Positions 24,442 through 31,938 of a DNA stretch of 34,560 bases are shown in pieces. The translations under genes were made by a program, and so were the position numbers. The notes beneath the pieces were generated by a model that had not been told where the DNA came from, did not search any database, and saw nothing but the letters and a program-made list of their open reading frames with translations. This DNA is from Chlorobiaceae bacterium (GTDB lineage Bacteria; Bacteroidota; Chlorobiia; Chlorobiales; Chlorobiaceae). The stretch spans positions 1 to 34,560 of the forward strand of contig JAAXWX010000021.1 of NCBI GenBank assembly GCA_013334755.1, given 5' to 3'. Each line of letters starts with the position of its first letter. The first letter of the stretch is position 1.

Positions 24442-25272
24442 CTAAACCTGCAAGCCGAAAAGAGCAATTGCACGTTCAGGGTAATCAGTAATGATTCCAT
24501 CGGCACCGATTTGCCTCATGGCAAGCATCTCTTCCGTTCGATTCACCGTCCAGGGTATCATCCTGATGCCCTGGTCATGGAGCGTATCCGTCATCTCTTG
24601 GTCAACAAGAGAGAAATGGGGGTTGACATAGCAGGGCAGAAAACCAGGATCCAGTAAAAATCGGTCTGGATTAATAGTGTGATCAATCAACAGGCCATAG
24701 CATAGCCGGGGGTTTAAACGCCATGCCTCACGAACTACACGGAAATCAAAAGACTGTATCCTGACACGCGACCATAAACCTGCTGCCTCAACAAGCTGGA
24801 GAACAAGCGCAGCATAACGATCCGGGGGGGGATGATAAAGCCCATCCTTATCAGACCATGATTTTATTTCAAGATTAAAGATCATTCTCTCCTTCATGCC
24901 CGCTGATGCCATATATGCATCTACTTCATGAAATACGCTGGAAAGAAGTGGCTTGAACGTTGGAAAATGCACCTGTCCGGGAAAAGATGGATGGGGCAGA
25001 CCGCAGTCAAAAAGAGCGATATCGGCATACATCATATCATAGAGTATATAACGCTGCCTGTCCTCACTGCTCAGCGGATGACCCTCCGGATCAGCACAAA
25101 GAGGAGCGGAAAGCCAGGGATCATGAGACACGACGATCTGTAGATCTTTCGAAACAACAAGATCAAGCTCGAGAACTCTGATACCAAGTTCGGCGGCATG
25201 ACAGAAAGCCTGAAGGGTGTTTTCGGGGAAAAGAGCTCTTGCCCCACGATGGGCTTGAATTTCAAAAGCCAT
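24442..25272 (-). CDS. Glycerophosphodiester phosphodiesterase family protein
   Basis: The 276-residue protein has the GDPD TIM-barrel signature: FEIQAHRGARALFPENTLQAFCHAAELGIRVLELDLVVSKDLQIVVSHDP. This includes catalytic His (AHRG), Glu/Asp metal ligands (LELDL) and the second His (SHDP). NLEIKSW supplies another acidic ligand, and the end contains PWTVNRTEEMLAMRQIGADGIITDYP. It hydrolyses glycerophosphodiesters to glycerol-3-phosphate and an alcohol. No signal peptide is visible, so it is probably cytoplasmic. It appears to be transcribed alone. Confidence 0.93.
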   Translation of the reverse strand: MAFEIQAHRGARALFPENTLQAFCHAAELGIRVLELDLVVSKDLQIVVSHDPWLSAPLCADPEGHPLSSEDRQRYILYDMMYADIALFDCGLPHPSFPGQVHFPTFKPLLSSVFHEVDAYMASAGMKERMIFNLEIKSWSDKDGLYHPPPDRYAALVLQLVEAAGLWSRVRIQSFDFRVVREAWRLNPRLCYGLLIDHTINPDRFLLDPGFLPCYVNPHFSLVDQEMTDTLHDQGIRMIPWTVNRTEEMLAMRQIGADGIITDYPERAIALFGLQV

Positions 25273-25452
25273 ACTGCATGTAAAAAAAGAGCGTAAAAAA
25301 TAACCCTGTTGTCATATTGCGACAAGAATAATTGAACAGCAGGAACGTGATTGAACCGTTACAAAAGTTCAAACAAAACGTACGAGTTCAACCACTCCGG
25401 TAAAGCTTCATTACTGGCTGAAGATATTGAGAACAACTCCCTGTCTTGCCTG

Positions 25453-25785
25453 CTATGGGTTTCGTTTACCGGAAGTAACGCGAGATGCCTTGGAAAAAGA
25501 CTTCTTTTTCGGTTTTCTTTTCTGCAGCTTGTTTCCATCCGCACTTTTCGAAGCGGGATGCTTGCCAGCACCGTTCACGCTGAAAAAATCGGAAGGATTT
25601 TTACTTCTGTTTTTGTTAAACCGGTTTTTGCGATACTTTTTTTCAAGGTCGGCATACGGACTGGGCGGGTCTGGAGAGGTATTGTGGTTATTAAAATTCG
25701 GCTCGTCAATTACCTCATCAACATCATCCAAAACCACGTCGGGATGAACTTTATTAAGCAAGTTTTTTCTATTTATGTTCAACAA
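25453..25785 (-). CDS. Hypothetical Lys/Asn-rich protein
   Basis: A 110-codon open frame starting with TTG. The first 40 residues are acidic (KVHPDVVLDDVDEVIDEPN); the rest is rich in Lys, Arg, Asn and Ser (ADLEKKYRKNRFNKNRSKN, KRKPKKKSFSKASR), suggesting a disordered, nucleic-acid-binding tail. I recognise no family. Support is moderate: biased but protein-like composition and a weak AAGAG upstream. The opposite strand also carries a 160-codon frame that looks like its shadow. No membrane segment is seen. Confidence 0.42.
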   Translation of the reverse strand: MLNINRKNLLNKVHPDVVLDDVDEVIDEPNFNNHNTSPDPPSPYADLEKKYRKNRFNKNRSKNPSDFFSVNGAGKHPASKSADGNKLQKRKPKKKSFSKASRVTSGKRNP

Positions 25786-25974
25786 ATCAAGAGCACTCTT
25801 TTTTACTCAGGATTATTTCTGAAGGGGTTCTAATTTACAATTTTAGAATTAAAATGCAAGAAATACCGTCGCCATTCGACATGAGCAGAGCATCCGACAG
25901 ACGTTTTTTACATTGCTTCTTGTCACATTAAGTCGTAAATTTGAAATAATTTCATAAAAAAACCGGAGCTCACA

Positions 25975-26145
25975 ATGGATATTCGCAGATGGATTCTTGC
26001 ATTTATTCTTCCCCCCGCCGCAGTTACGAACAAGGAGGCAGGAACGATTATGCTGACAGGGTTGCTGACGTTGCTTGGCTGGCTGCCCGGCGTTGCTTTT
26101 GCCGTTTTCATGATAACACAGGAAAAGCGCCAGGTAAAAGCCTGA
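25975..26145 (+). CDS. YqaE/Pmp3 family small membrane protein
   Basis: A 56-residue protein. It begins MDIRRWILAFILPPAAV and continues with TGLLTLLGWLPGVAFAVFMI. The LPP turn in the first helix and the LTLLGWLPGV-A signature in the second are diagnostic of the YqaE/Pmp3/PMP3-type membrane proteins, linked in other organisms to membrane potential and salt or cold stress. CGGAG lies six bases before the ATG. It is followed nine bases later by a universal stress protein, so the two probably form a stress-related pair. Confidence 0.85.
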   Translation: MDIRRWILAFILPPAAVTNKEAGTIMLTGLLTLLGWLPGVAFAVFMITQEKRQVKA

Positions 26146-26154
26146 CACTCCATC

Positions 26155-26616
26155 ATGAGGCTTCTGGTCGCCATTGACTTCTCTGAACTTGCCGACAGGA
26201 TCATTGGTGAGGCTGAAAAACTTGCCAGGAACCTTTCGGCAAAAATATTTCTGCTGCATGTAATTCCACCTCCTTCTCCGATCATTGAGTTGCTTCCTGA
26301 TGCAGAAACATTATTGCCTCCTGGGGAACCGCACGGAAAAGAGAGCGCTCTTCCCCTCTCCGATACTCCCGAGTCTGAAAAGCTGCTTGCCATTGCTGCA
26401 AAACTGCAGGAAAGCGGCATTGATACCACCGTCATCATTGCGCAAAACAACGAGGTTACTGCAATTATTGATGAGAGTGAAAAAAATGATGCGGATATGA
26501 TCATGCTTGGATCTCACGGGCATGGTGCACTTTTTCACCTCCTTATCGGCAGCGTTTCAGAAGGAGTAATCCGGCAGGCATCCTGCCCGGTCATTATAGT
26601 CCCCGCAAAAAAGTGA
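26155..26616 (+). CDS. Universal stress protein (UspA family)
   Basis: The 153-residue protein has the Usp fold: MRLLVAIDFSELADRIIGEAEKLARNLSAKIFLLHVI at the start, and near the end ADMIMLGSHGHGALFHLLIGSVSEGVIRQASCPVIIVP. The G-x2-G-x9-G-S pattern (GSHGHG ... IGSVSE) is the ATP-binding motif, so it is an ATP-binding Usp. The Pro-rich insert after residue 40 (PPPSPIIELLPDAETLLPPGE) is longer than in UspA. Its 3' end overlaps the convergent znuB gene by 23 bases. No independent ribosome binding site is clear, suggesting coupling to the YqaE gene. Confidence 0.94.
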   Translation: MRLLVAIDFSELADRIIGEAEKLARNLSAKIFLLHVIPPPSPIIELLPDAETLLPPGEPHGKESALPLSDTPESEKLLAIAAKLQESGIDTTVIIAQNNEVTAIIDESEKNDADMIMLGSHGHGALFHLLIGSVSEGVIRQASCPVIIVPAKK

Positions 26617-27415
26617 TGAAATGCCGCAATGCATGAGCCGACATGAAGGAAAAGCCGGCAACGAGAATAATGGTCGCTCCGGAAGCAATATCAAGCATGT
26701 AGGAGATCCAAAGCCCGCAAATGCTGAAGAGTGCTGACAGTACGACTGACTGAATCATCATTCCTGGCAGACTCCTGCTGAACATTCGAGCAATAGCTGC
26801 AGGAATGGTCAGAAGGGCAATAACCATCACAATGCCCACAACACGCATCATGACCACAACGGTCAGAGCAATCAGACAAAGCATCAGCAGGTAAAGAGCC
26901 ATCGTGTTCAGTCCCGACACTGCTGCATACTCCTCATCAAACGAGATTGCAAGAAATTCCTTGCTGAGAAGCCATACCATGGCAATAATCAGGGTATCAA
27001 GCAGCATGATCATCCAGAGATCAAATGTTGGAACCGTCAGTATATTGCCAAAGAGATAGCTGAAAAGATCAGGAGCATAGCCAGGTTTAAGGCCGATACA
27101 GATAACCCCGACCGCCATACCGACCGCCCAGAAGGTTCCGATTGCGGAATCTTCGGCAACCTTTGCTTTTTTGCTCAACAAGCCGATAGCCAGTGCTGCC
27201 GCCAGACTGAACGGTATAACACCGAACAGAGGATTAATCCCGAGGTAGTAGCCGAGCCCAATGCCGCCGAATGCCGTATGGGCAATCCCTCCACTGATAA
27301 AACCAATTTTTTTAACCACGACGTATGTACCGATAATACCACAGGCAACACTGGAAAGAAGGGCGGCAAGGAAGGCGTTGCGCATGAACTCGAAAGCAAG
27401 GATCTCCTGAATCAT
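26594..27415 (-). CDS. znuB: Zinc/manganese ABC transporter permease (ZnuB-like)
   Basis: The 273-residue integral membrane protein of the ABC-3 family begins MIQEILAFEFMRNAFLAALLSSVACGIIGTYVVVKKIGFISGGIAHTAFGGIGLGYYLG. This includes the family motif (VVxKx-x-SGG-AHTAFGG-GL). About eight hydrophobic segments follow, with MVWLLSKEFLAISFDEEYAAVSG as the coupling region near the ATPase contact. It forms the channel for Zn2+ (or Mn2+) import. It follows the ATPase gene by four bases; an upstream in-frame ATG at 27433 would overlap it. The metal is inferred from the Fur-type regulator and the substrate-binding protein. Confidence 0.9.
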   Translation of the reverse strand: MIQEILAFEFMRNAFLAALLSSVACGIIGTYVVVKKIGFISGGIAHTAFGGIGLGYYLGINPLFGVIPFSLAAALAIGLLSKKAKVAEDSAIGTFWAVGMAVGVICIGLKPGYAPDLFSYLFGNILTVPTFDLWMIMLLDTLIIAMVWLLSKEFLAISFDEEYAAVSGLNTMALYLLMLCLIALTVVVMMRVVGIVMVIALLTIPAAIARMFSRSLPGMMIQSVVLSALFSICGLWISYMLDIASGATIILVAGFSFMSAHALRHFITFLRGL

Positions 27416-27419
27416 AAGT

Positions 27420-28175
27420 TTATCGTGGTTCATGGGTTTGAGAAATCGGCTCTCCTTGAACAATCACATCAACCGGATAACGGTAGAGTTCTTCAAGTTT
27501 TTTTCTTCCCGGCGATGACCCCTCAAGCATGTCAAGTTTGCTGTTCAGACAGGCTATTCGGTTTACATGACGGCTTATAGTCCCGGTATCGTGACTGACA
27601 AGAATAATGGTGAGCTTTTCTTTCAACTGATCCAGCAGATCATAAATGGTGGTTTTCATCTGAGGATCAACACTTGCTGTAGGCTCGTCGAGCAGCAATA
27701 ATTCAGGCTCTCCGGCAAGTGCCCGGGCAATAAGTGCCCGCTGCAGCTCACCTCCTGACAATGCCCCTATCCGGCGCTCCCTCAAAGGCTCAAGACCAGC
27801 CGTACGTATCGCCGAATCAGCTTTTTCTCTGTCAGCAGAGTTATAGTGCTGAAAAAGTTTTTTTTTCGACAATCTCCCCATCAGAACCAGGTCAATCACA
27901 CTGATCGGAAAATCACGGTCAAAAAAAATCCGCTGCGGCACGTAACCGATGCGCCCCGGTGAACTGCCTGGATCCCTTCCGAAAACTGTGACTTTGCCGC
28001 CGGACGGTCTTTCCAGACCAAGCATCACCCTGAGCAGCGTGGTCTTGCCCCCGCCATTGGGACCCACTATCCCGAGAAAATCCCCTTTATAAACCGAAAA
28101 AGTCAGTTCGTCAAGCACGTTGACGCCTCCCAGGCTGACTGAAAGAGAGTCACATTCTATAACAAGTGCATTCAT
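27420..28175 (-). CDS. znuC: Zinc ABC transporter ATP-binding protein (ZnuC-like)
   Basis: The 251-residue ATPase has Walker A GPNGGGKTTL, Q-loop (YVPQR), signature LSGGELQRALIARAL, Walker B LLLLDEPTASVDP and H-loop His in VSHD. It belongs to the metal-type ABC ATPases close to ZnuC/MntA. It powers the permease encoded just downstream. Its ATG overlaps the stop of the binding-protein gene (28172-28175, ATGA). The C-terminal tail is short, without the His-rich extension seen in some ZnuC proteins. Confidence 0.9.
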   Translation of the reverse strand: MNALVIECDSLSVSLGGVNVLDELTFSVYKGDFLGIVGPNGGGKTTLLRVMLGLERPSGGKVTVFGRDPGSSPGRIGYVPQRIFFDRDFPISVIDLVLMGRLSKKKLFQHYNSADREKADSAIRTAGLEPLRERRIGALSGGELQRALIARALAGEPELLLLDEPTASVDPQMKTTIYDLLDQLKEKLTIILVSHDTGTISRHVNRIACLNSKLDMLEGSSPGRKKLEELYRYPVDVIVQGEPISQTHEPR

Positions 28176-29059
28176 TGCATGCTGCTGATAAACGTTTCCG
28201 TGGCACGACGGAGGTTCCCCTGGTAATCAGCCGAGAGAGGATCAACACTGCGGGTTACCCCCCTGATTTCTGCTGCAATGGTTTCTGCCTGTGACGTGCT
28301 GAACTGGGGGGATACAAACACAACCCTGATGCGGTTCGCCCTGGCTTTTGCGATCACAAGCTGCATCTGACGGGGAGTCAGTGTCTTACCCTCCTCCTCA
28401 ACCGCAATCTGTTCAAGCTGGAAAGCAGCGGCGTAATAACCCCATGCAGGATGAAAAACCAGAAATCTCCGATGTTTTATCCCTGCAAGGTCCTGACGAA
28501 TCTCCCTGTCAAGAGTACGCAATTCAGCCACAAGCTTCTTCCTGTTTACCTCATAGGAACTCCGGTTAGCCGGATCGGCTTCTGCAAGAGAACGTGCAAT
28601 ATTATTTGCAATCACAATACCGTTCTCAGGAGAGAGCCAGTAATGAGGATCGAGGTGGCCGTGATGATTCCCGCTCTCGTCACCCTCATGCAGCAGGGGA
28701 ATAAGAGGTACCCCAAGAGATGCATCACAGACCCTGAGCCCTGGATTGAGCGAAAGAAACCGCTGCATCCAGTCAAGTTCGAACGCCACTCCGGAACCGG
28801 CTTTTATAAAAAGTGCCGCATCACCAAGCCTTGCCATCTGCCGGGGCGATGGCTCATAACTGTGAGGATTTCCTCCGGGCGGGACCATTACCGATACAGC
28901 GGTATGCCGGCCGCCTATTCGTCCTGCGAAGTAGGAAAGTGGCTCGATGGAGGTAACAACCTGCAGTTTTCCCGTTTCGGACTGCTGAGCGCAACCGCAG
29001 AGAAAAAAAGTCAGCAACAGAACAGGAAATGCAAACCATCTTGTCTGTATATGGTTCAT
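28172..29059 (-). CDS. znuA: Zinc ABC transporter substrate-binding lipoprotein (ZnuA-like)
   Basis: The 295-residue protein has a lipoprotein signal (FPVLLLTFFLCGC, Cys23) and the cluster A-I metal-binding fold. The expected ligands are visible: His in GGNPHSYEPSP, His in DPHYWLSP, His in FHPAWGYYA, and an acidic residue in VDPLSADY. A short His-rich loop (ESGNHHGHLDPHYW) precedes the second ligand, as in zinc-type binding proteins. It captures zinc in the periplasm for the ABC permease. It overlaps its neighbours by four bases on both sides: the Fur-type regulator upstream and the ATPase downstream. Confidence 0.9.
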   Translation of the reverse strand: MNHIQTRWFAFPVLLLTFFLCGCAQQSETGKLQVVTSIEPLSYFAGRIGGRHTAVSVMVPPGGNPHSYEPSPRQMARLGDAALFIKAGSGVAFELDWMQRFLSLNPGLRVCDASLGVPLIPLLHEGDESGNHHGHLDPHYWLSPENGIVIANNIARSLAEADPANRSSYEVNRKKLVAELRTLDREIRQDLAGIKHRRFLVFHPAWGYYAAAFQLEQIAVEEEGKTLTPRQMQLVIAKARANRIRVVFVSPQFSTSQAETIAAEIRGVTRSVDPLSADYQGNLRRATETFISSMQ

Positions 29060-29493
29060 CCTGATGCCTCCGTTTCCTCTGATGCACAGGCAGCACAGAT
29101 CCCCTTTAGCTGCACCACATGGCTCACAAGCCGGAATCCGTCAATCACCATACCCTTCTGATAGCCGCACGCATCCACCTGACCAATTTTTCCGCATGAG
29201 ATACAAATAATGTGATGGTGATGATGCTCTTCCTGTTTCGACATGCAACAAAGTGCATAACTCCGTTCACGGCCAAAATTCACAACACGAAACAGTACCC
29301 CGCATTCCGCAAGTGTTTCAAGATTACGATAGACACCCGGCAGTCCGCACCGCCTGAACTGCAGCTTCAGCCTGTCCAGAACCTCCTGCGGAGAAAGAGG
29401 AGTGGATGCGGTCGAAAACAGGATAATCATCTCCCTGCGGCGGGGTGTGAGCTTCAGGCCCGCCTCCTTGATCAAGGTATAAGCTTCCTTCAT
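29056..29493 (-). CDS. Fur-family regulator, probable Zur
   Basis: The 145-residue regulator has the Fur N-terminal winged helix (GLKLTPRRREMIILF, LSPQEVLDRL, GLPGVYRNLETLAECGVL), which binds DNA, and a metal-binding C-terminal half. HHHHHIICISCGKIG is the usual Fur metal site region; Cys97/Cys100 and Cys133/Cys136 (CAAC) form the structural zinc site. It is first in a transcript with znuA, znuC and znuB, which makes it Zur rather than Fur, by inference. Its own start lies a few bases from a perfect palindrome that could be its operator, giving autoregulation of the operon. Confidence 0.88.
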   Translation of the reverse strand: MKEAYTLIKEAGLKLTPRRREMIILFSTASTPLSPQEVLDRLKLQFRRCGLPGVYRNLETLAECGVLFRVVNFGRERSYALCCMSKQEEHHHHHIICISCGKIGQVDACGYQKGMVIDGFRLVSHVVQLKGICAACASEETEASG

Positions 29494-29498
29494 ATTCC

Positions 29499-29519
29499 AA
29501 ACAGAAATAATTTCTGTTT
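29499..29519. promoter_or_regulatory. Candidate Zur operator (perfect palindrome)
   Basis: AAACAGAAAT, one A, then ATTTCTGTTT: perfect 10-base arms. It ends five bases before the start codon of the Fur-type regulator, so bound protein would block promoter clearance or ribosome binding. Placement and symmetry are typical of Fur/Zur boxes; metal specificity is inferred. Confidence 0.65.
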
Positions 29520-29559
29520 AAAGATAGAAAAAAGAAATTTATCCTTAGTGATAAAAGAG

Positions 29560-29594
29560 AAAAAGGCGGCAACGGGAAACACAACGTTACCGCC
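29560..29594 (-). terminator. Rho-independent terminator after leuA
   Basis: On the minus strand GGCGGTAACG pairs with CGTTGCCGCC (one U-G) and is followed by TTTTTC. It lies just past the leuA stop and close to the zinc operon promoter, insulating the two. Confidence 0.85.
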
Positions 29595-29606
29595 AGAAAC
29601 AGGAAA

Positions 29607-31289
29607 TCAGGAAAGCCGGTTCAACGCACTGACAATAGCTTTGATCGAAGCAAGACTGATATTCGAGTCGATACCTGCACCGCAGGAAACACCGCCGTCA
29701 GCAGAGCCTATTTTAATATAGGCTATGGCAAGAGCTCCAGCGCTATGCCCGATCGCGTGCTCGGCGTACTCATCAACGCTGAACTCAAGACCACTTTCCC
29801 TTATAAATCCCTTGACAAACGCATCAAGAGGACCATTCCCGTGTGCCTTAAAGCTGAACTCCTTATCTTTCATCTGCACAACGCAACTGATGAGAGTAGC
29901 CTCTTCATCGTTGCGTTCAGGGTCATCATCATCCCAACTGATATGACACTTCTTAAGAGCCACAGGCTCCTTGAGTTTCACATACTCGGAATAAAACAGG
30001 TCATGAATCTGCTCTGTGGAAAGCTCAATACCGGTATTGTCCGCTACCGCCTGAACCGCTTCGGCAAAATCAGGCTGCATCCATTTCGGTATCTGAATCC
30101 CGAAATCCTTCTCCAGAACGTAGGCGACGCCACCTTTACCTGACTGGCTGTTGATGCGGACAATAGCCTCATAATTGCATCCGACATCCTGAGGGTCAAT
30201 CGGCAGATAAGGAACCGCCCACAAACTGCCGGGCGACTTGGCATGAGCTTTCATTCCCTTGCTGATTGCATCCTGATGTGAACCGGAAAAAGCCGTATAG
30301 ACCAACTCACCAGCATAGGGATGACGGGGATGAATATCCATACGGGTACATCGGCGGTAAACCTCCCGTATGCGGGGAAGATCGGAAAAATCCAGTTCAG
30401 GATCGATACCCTGACTGAACAGGTTCAGAGCCATGATCACGACATCCATATTGCCGCACCGTTCGCCGTTACCGAACAAAGCCCCCTCAACCCGATCTGC
30501 ACCAGCCATGACGGCCAATTCGGCGGTAGCTACAGCTGTCCCTCGATCATTATGGGCATGAACACTGATCAAAACAGCATCCCTCGCCTTGATGTTGCGA
30601 CAGAACCACTCAATGCGGTCAGCGTAAAGATTCGGTTGTGACATTTCAACTGTTGAAGGCAGGTTCAGGATAATTTTTTCATCCGCCGAAGCCCCCCAGG
30701 TATCCATAACCGCATGACAGACATCAAGTGCATAATCAAGCTCCGTACCAGTAAAACTTTCAGGGCTGTACTCGAAACGGATCCCTGCGTTGCCAGTCTC
30801 ATCCTTCAGGCGGCGAACAAGAGCTGTGCCCTCTACAGCAATAGCCTTGATCTCCTCCCTGTTTTTGCGGAACACCACATCCCGCTGCAGGCTCGACGTT
30901 GAGTTATAGAGATGAACAATAGCATGTTTTGCGCCTTTTATGGAGTCAAAGGTTTTACGAATCAGGTGTTCCCGCGCCTGGGTCAGTACCTGTATAGTGA
31001 CATCATCCGGAATCAGCTTCTCGTCAATCAATCTGCGTACAAACGCATACTCAGTGGCAGATGCTGATGGAAAGCCCACCTCGATCTCCTTGAACCCCAC
31101 AGAGAGAAGAAGCTGGAACATGGATACCTTTTCCTCCACACTCATCGGTATCGGAAGCGCCTGGTTACCATCCCGGAGATCAACACTGCACCATATCGGC
31201 GCTTTTGTGATGCTCTTGTCAGGCCAGCTCCTTGCGGAAATTGCAACCGAAGGGTACGCTGCGTATTTGTGATACTTCATCTTTTTCAT
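29607..31289 (-). CDS. leuA: 2-isopropylmalate synthase (LeuA)
   Basis: The 560-residue enzyme has the HMGL-like catalytic barrel beginning WCSVDLRDGNQALPIPMSVEEK (DRDG-type metal/substrate motif), EVGFPSAS, and the second metal motif in SVHAHNDRGTAVATAELAVMAGADRVEGALFGNGERCGN. The length and sequence fit the LeuA2/yeast-type class. The C-terminal third (from ~430) is the LeuA allosteric domain, ending SADGGVSCGAGIDSNISLASIKAIVSAL, so leucine feedback is likely. It condenses acetyl-CoA with 2-oxoisovalerate, the first step of leucine synthesis. GGAAGAGG lies upstream of the ATG. Transcription attenuation is very likely: see the leader peptide and terminator upstream. leuB/C/D are not in this window. 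Confidence 0.95.
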   Translation of the reverse strand: MKKMKYHKYAAYPSVAISARSWPDKSITKAPIWCSVDLRDGNQALPIPMSVEEKVSMFQLLLSVGFKEIEVGFPSASATEYAFVRRLIDEKLIPDDVTIQVLTQAREHLIRKTFDSIKGAKHAIVHLYNSTSSLQRDVVFRKNREEIKAIAVEGTALVRRLKDETGNAGIRFEYSPESFTGTELDYALDVCHAVMDTWGASADEKIILNLPSTVEMSQPNLYADRIEWFCRNIKARDAVLISVHAHNDRGTAVATAELAVMAGADRVEGALFGNGERCGNMDVVIMALNLFSQGIDPELDFSDLPRIREVYRRCTRMDIHPRHPYAGELVYTAFSGSHQDAISKGMKAHAKSPGSLWAVPYLPIDPQDVGCNYEAIVRINSQSGKGGVAYVLEKDFGIQIPKWMQPDFAEAVQAVADNTGIELSTEQIHDLFYSEYVKLKEPVALKKCHISWDDDDPERNDEEATLISCVVQMKDKEFSFKAHGNGPLDAFVKGFIRESGLEFSVDEYAEHAIGHSAGALAIAYIKIGSADGGVSCGAGIDSNISLASIKAIVSALNRLS

Positions 31290-31318
31290 TGCACCTCTTC
31301 CTTTTTTATCTTTAAACG

Positions 31319-31353
31319 AAAAAAGCCACCAACCCTAAGAGGCTGGCGGCTTT
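31319..31353 (-). terminator. leuA attenuator terminator
   Basis: On the minus strand a 13-bp stem (AAAGCCGCCAGCC with GGTTGGTGGCTTT, two U-G pairs) with a 6-base loop is followed by six U residues. It lies about 30 bases before the leuA start and 30 bases past the leader-peptide stop, the standard place for an attenuator. Confidence 0.85.
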
Positions 31354-31382
31354 AACAATGTTCTCTCTGGCTGATAAACGAA

Positions 31383-31454
31383 CTAAAAGACACCTCCCCT
31401 CAGGAGCAGATTGCCCAAGGTTAGCAGAAGGTTGTTAATGTTCGTGATGCCCAT
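31383..31454 (-). CDS. Leucine leader peptide (leuL-type)
   Basis: A 23-codon ORF reads MGITNINNLLLTLGNLLL and then RGGVF-stop. Seven of 23 residues are leucine, in two runs of three plus one single. The Leu codons are CTT CTG CTA, TTG, and CTG CTC CTG. The ORF stops 29 bases before an intrinsic terminator that precedes leuA. This is the classic arrangement of ribosome-mediated attenuation: with scarce charged tRNA-Leu, the ribosome stalls on the Leu codons and terminator formation is avoided. The ribosome binding site is weak (AAGAA upstream). The function is inferred from layout. Confidence 0.82.
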   Translation of the reverse strand: MGITNINNLLLTLGNLLLRGGVF

Positions 31455-31509
31455 GCAGGTATTCTTGTATTTGAACTGACCGATTTCATTATGATTTCAA
31501 AATAAAAAA

Positions 31510-31539
31510 ATAACAGAAGCATACAATGGCGGGTATCAA
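31510..31539 (-). promoter_or_regulatory. Candidate promoter for the leuA leader transcript
   Basis: TTGATA (31534-31539) and TGTTAT (31510-31515) are separated by 18 bases on the minus strand. A start near 31502 would leave about 50 bases before the leader-peptide ATG. It is the best sigma-70-like match in this stretch, judged by eye only. Confidence 0.4.
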
Positions 31540-31650
31540 TTTTTTCTGATGCACGTGAATTTACGGGTTGAACAGAAGTGATGACAAGAGGGAAAAAACG
31601 CCTGAGTTCAACGCACCGATACCTGACTTCCGATGAATGGAATGAAACAA

Positions 31651-31685
31651 AAAAAGGAAGCACCTAATAAGTACTTCCTTTTTTG
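31651..31685 (-). terminator. Terminator after tRNA-Asn
   Basis: On the minus strand AAAGGAAGTAC pairs with GTGCTTCCTTT (one G-U), ending in a run of T residues, directly after the tRNA 3' end. Confidence 0.85.
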
Positions 31686-31688
31686 CTG

Positions 31689-31760
31689 CTCCGCGGGCAG
31701 GACTCGAACCTGCAACCCTGCGATTAACAGTCGCATGCTCTACCATTGAGCTACCACGGA
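31689..31760 (-). tRNA. tRNA-Asn (anticodon GTT)
   Basis: The minus strand reads TCCGTGGTAGCTCAATGGTA and folds as a cloverleaf: acceptor stem TCCGTGG/CCGCGGA (one T-G), D-arm AGCTC...GAGC, anticodon stem TGCGA/TCGCA with loop CTGTTAA (anticodon GTT), and T-arm CAGG TTCGAGT CCTG. The discriminator is G and CCA is not encoded. It appears to be a single-gene unit with its own promoter and terminator. Confidence 0.96.
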
Positions 31761-31801
31761 ATGCTTATCAGCAAAAGAGTTATTTTCACTGATGGGGTGA
31801 T

Positions 31802-31829
31802 AATATACACCCGTTTTTCTAAAATACAA
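31802..31829 (-). promoter_or_regulatory. Candidate promoter for tRNA-Asn
   Basis: TTGTAT (31824-31829) and TATATT (31802-31807), 16 bases apart on the minus strand, followed by TATCACC. It lies about 40 bases upstream of the mature tRNA 5' end. Confidence 0.45.
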
Positions 31830-31938
31830 ACCATCAGATACTTTTTTCAAGCATTTTGTTGAAAGTTGTACCGCCACCTCTTTTCATTTTCCATAATAAT
31901 TTTTGTACATTGGTTCTCTTTTACTGAAAAGATGGTAT

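Noticed and set aside
25351-25833. 160-codon plus-strand ORF
   Set aside because: It looks like the shadow of the minus-strand Lys/Asn-rich frame; its hydrophobic stretches are complements of Lys/Asn codons.
31421-31746. ORFs over the leuA leader and tRNA-Asn
   Set aside because: One reads through the tRNA (MVEHATVNRRVAGSSPARG is a common tRNA-derived false ORF); the other runs antisense-like through leader sequence in a different frame from the Leu-rich peptide.
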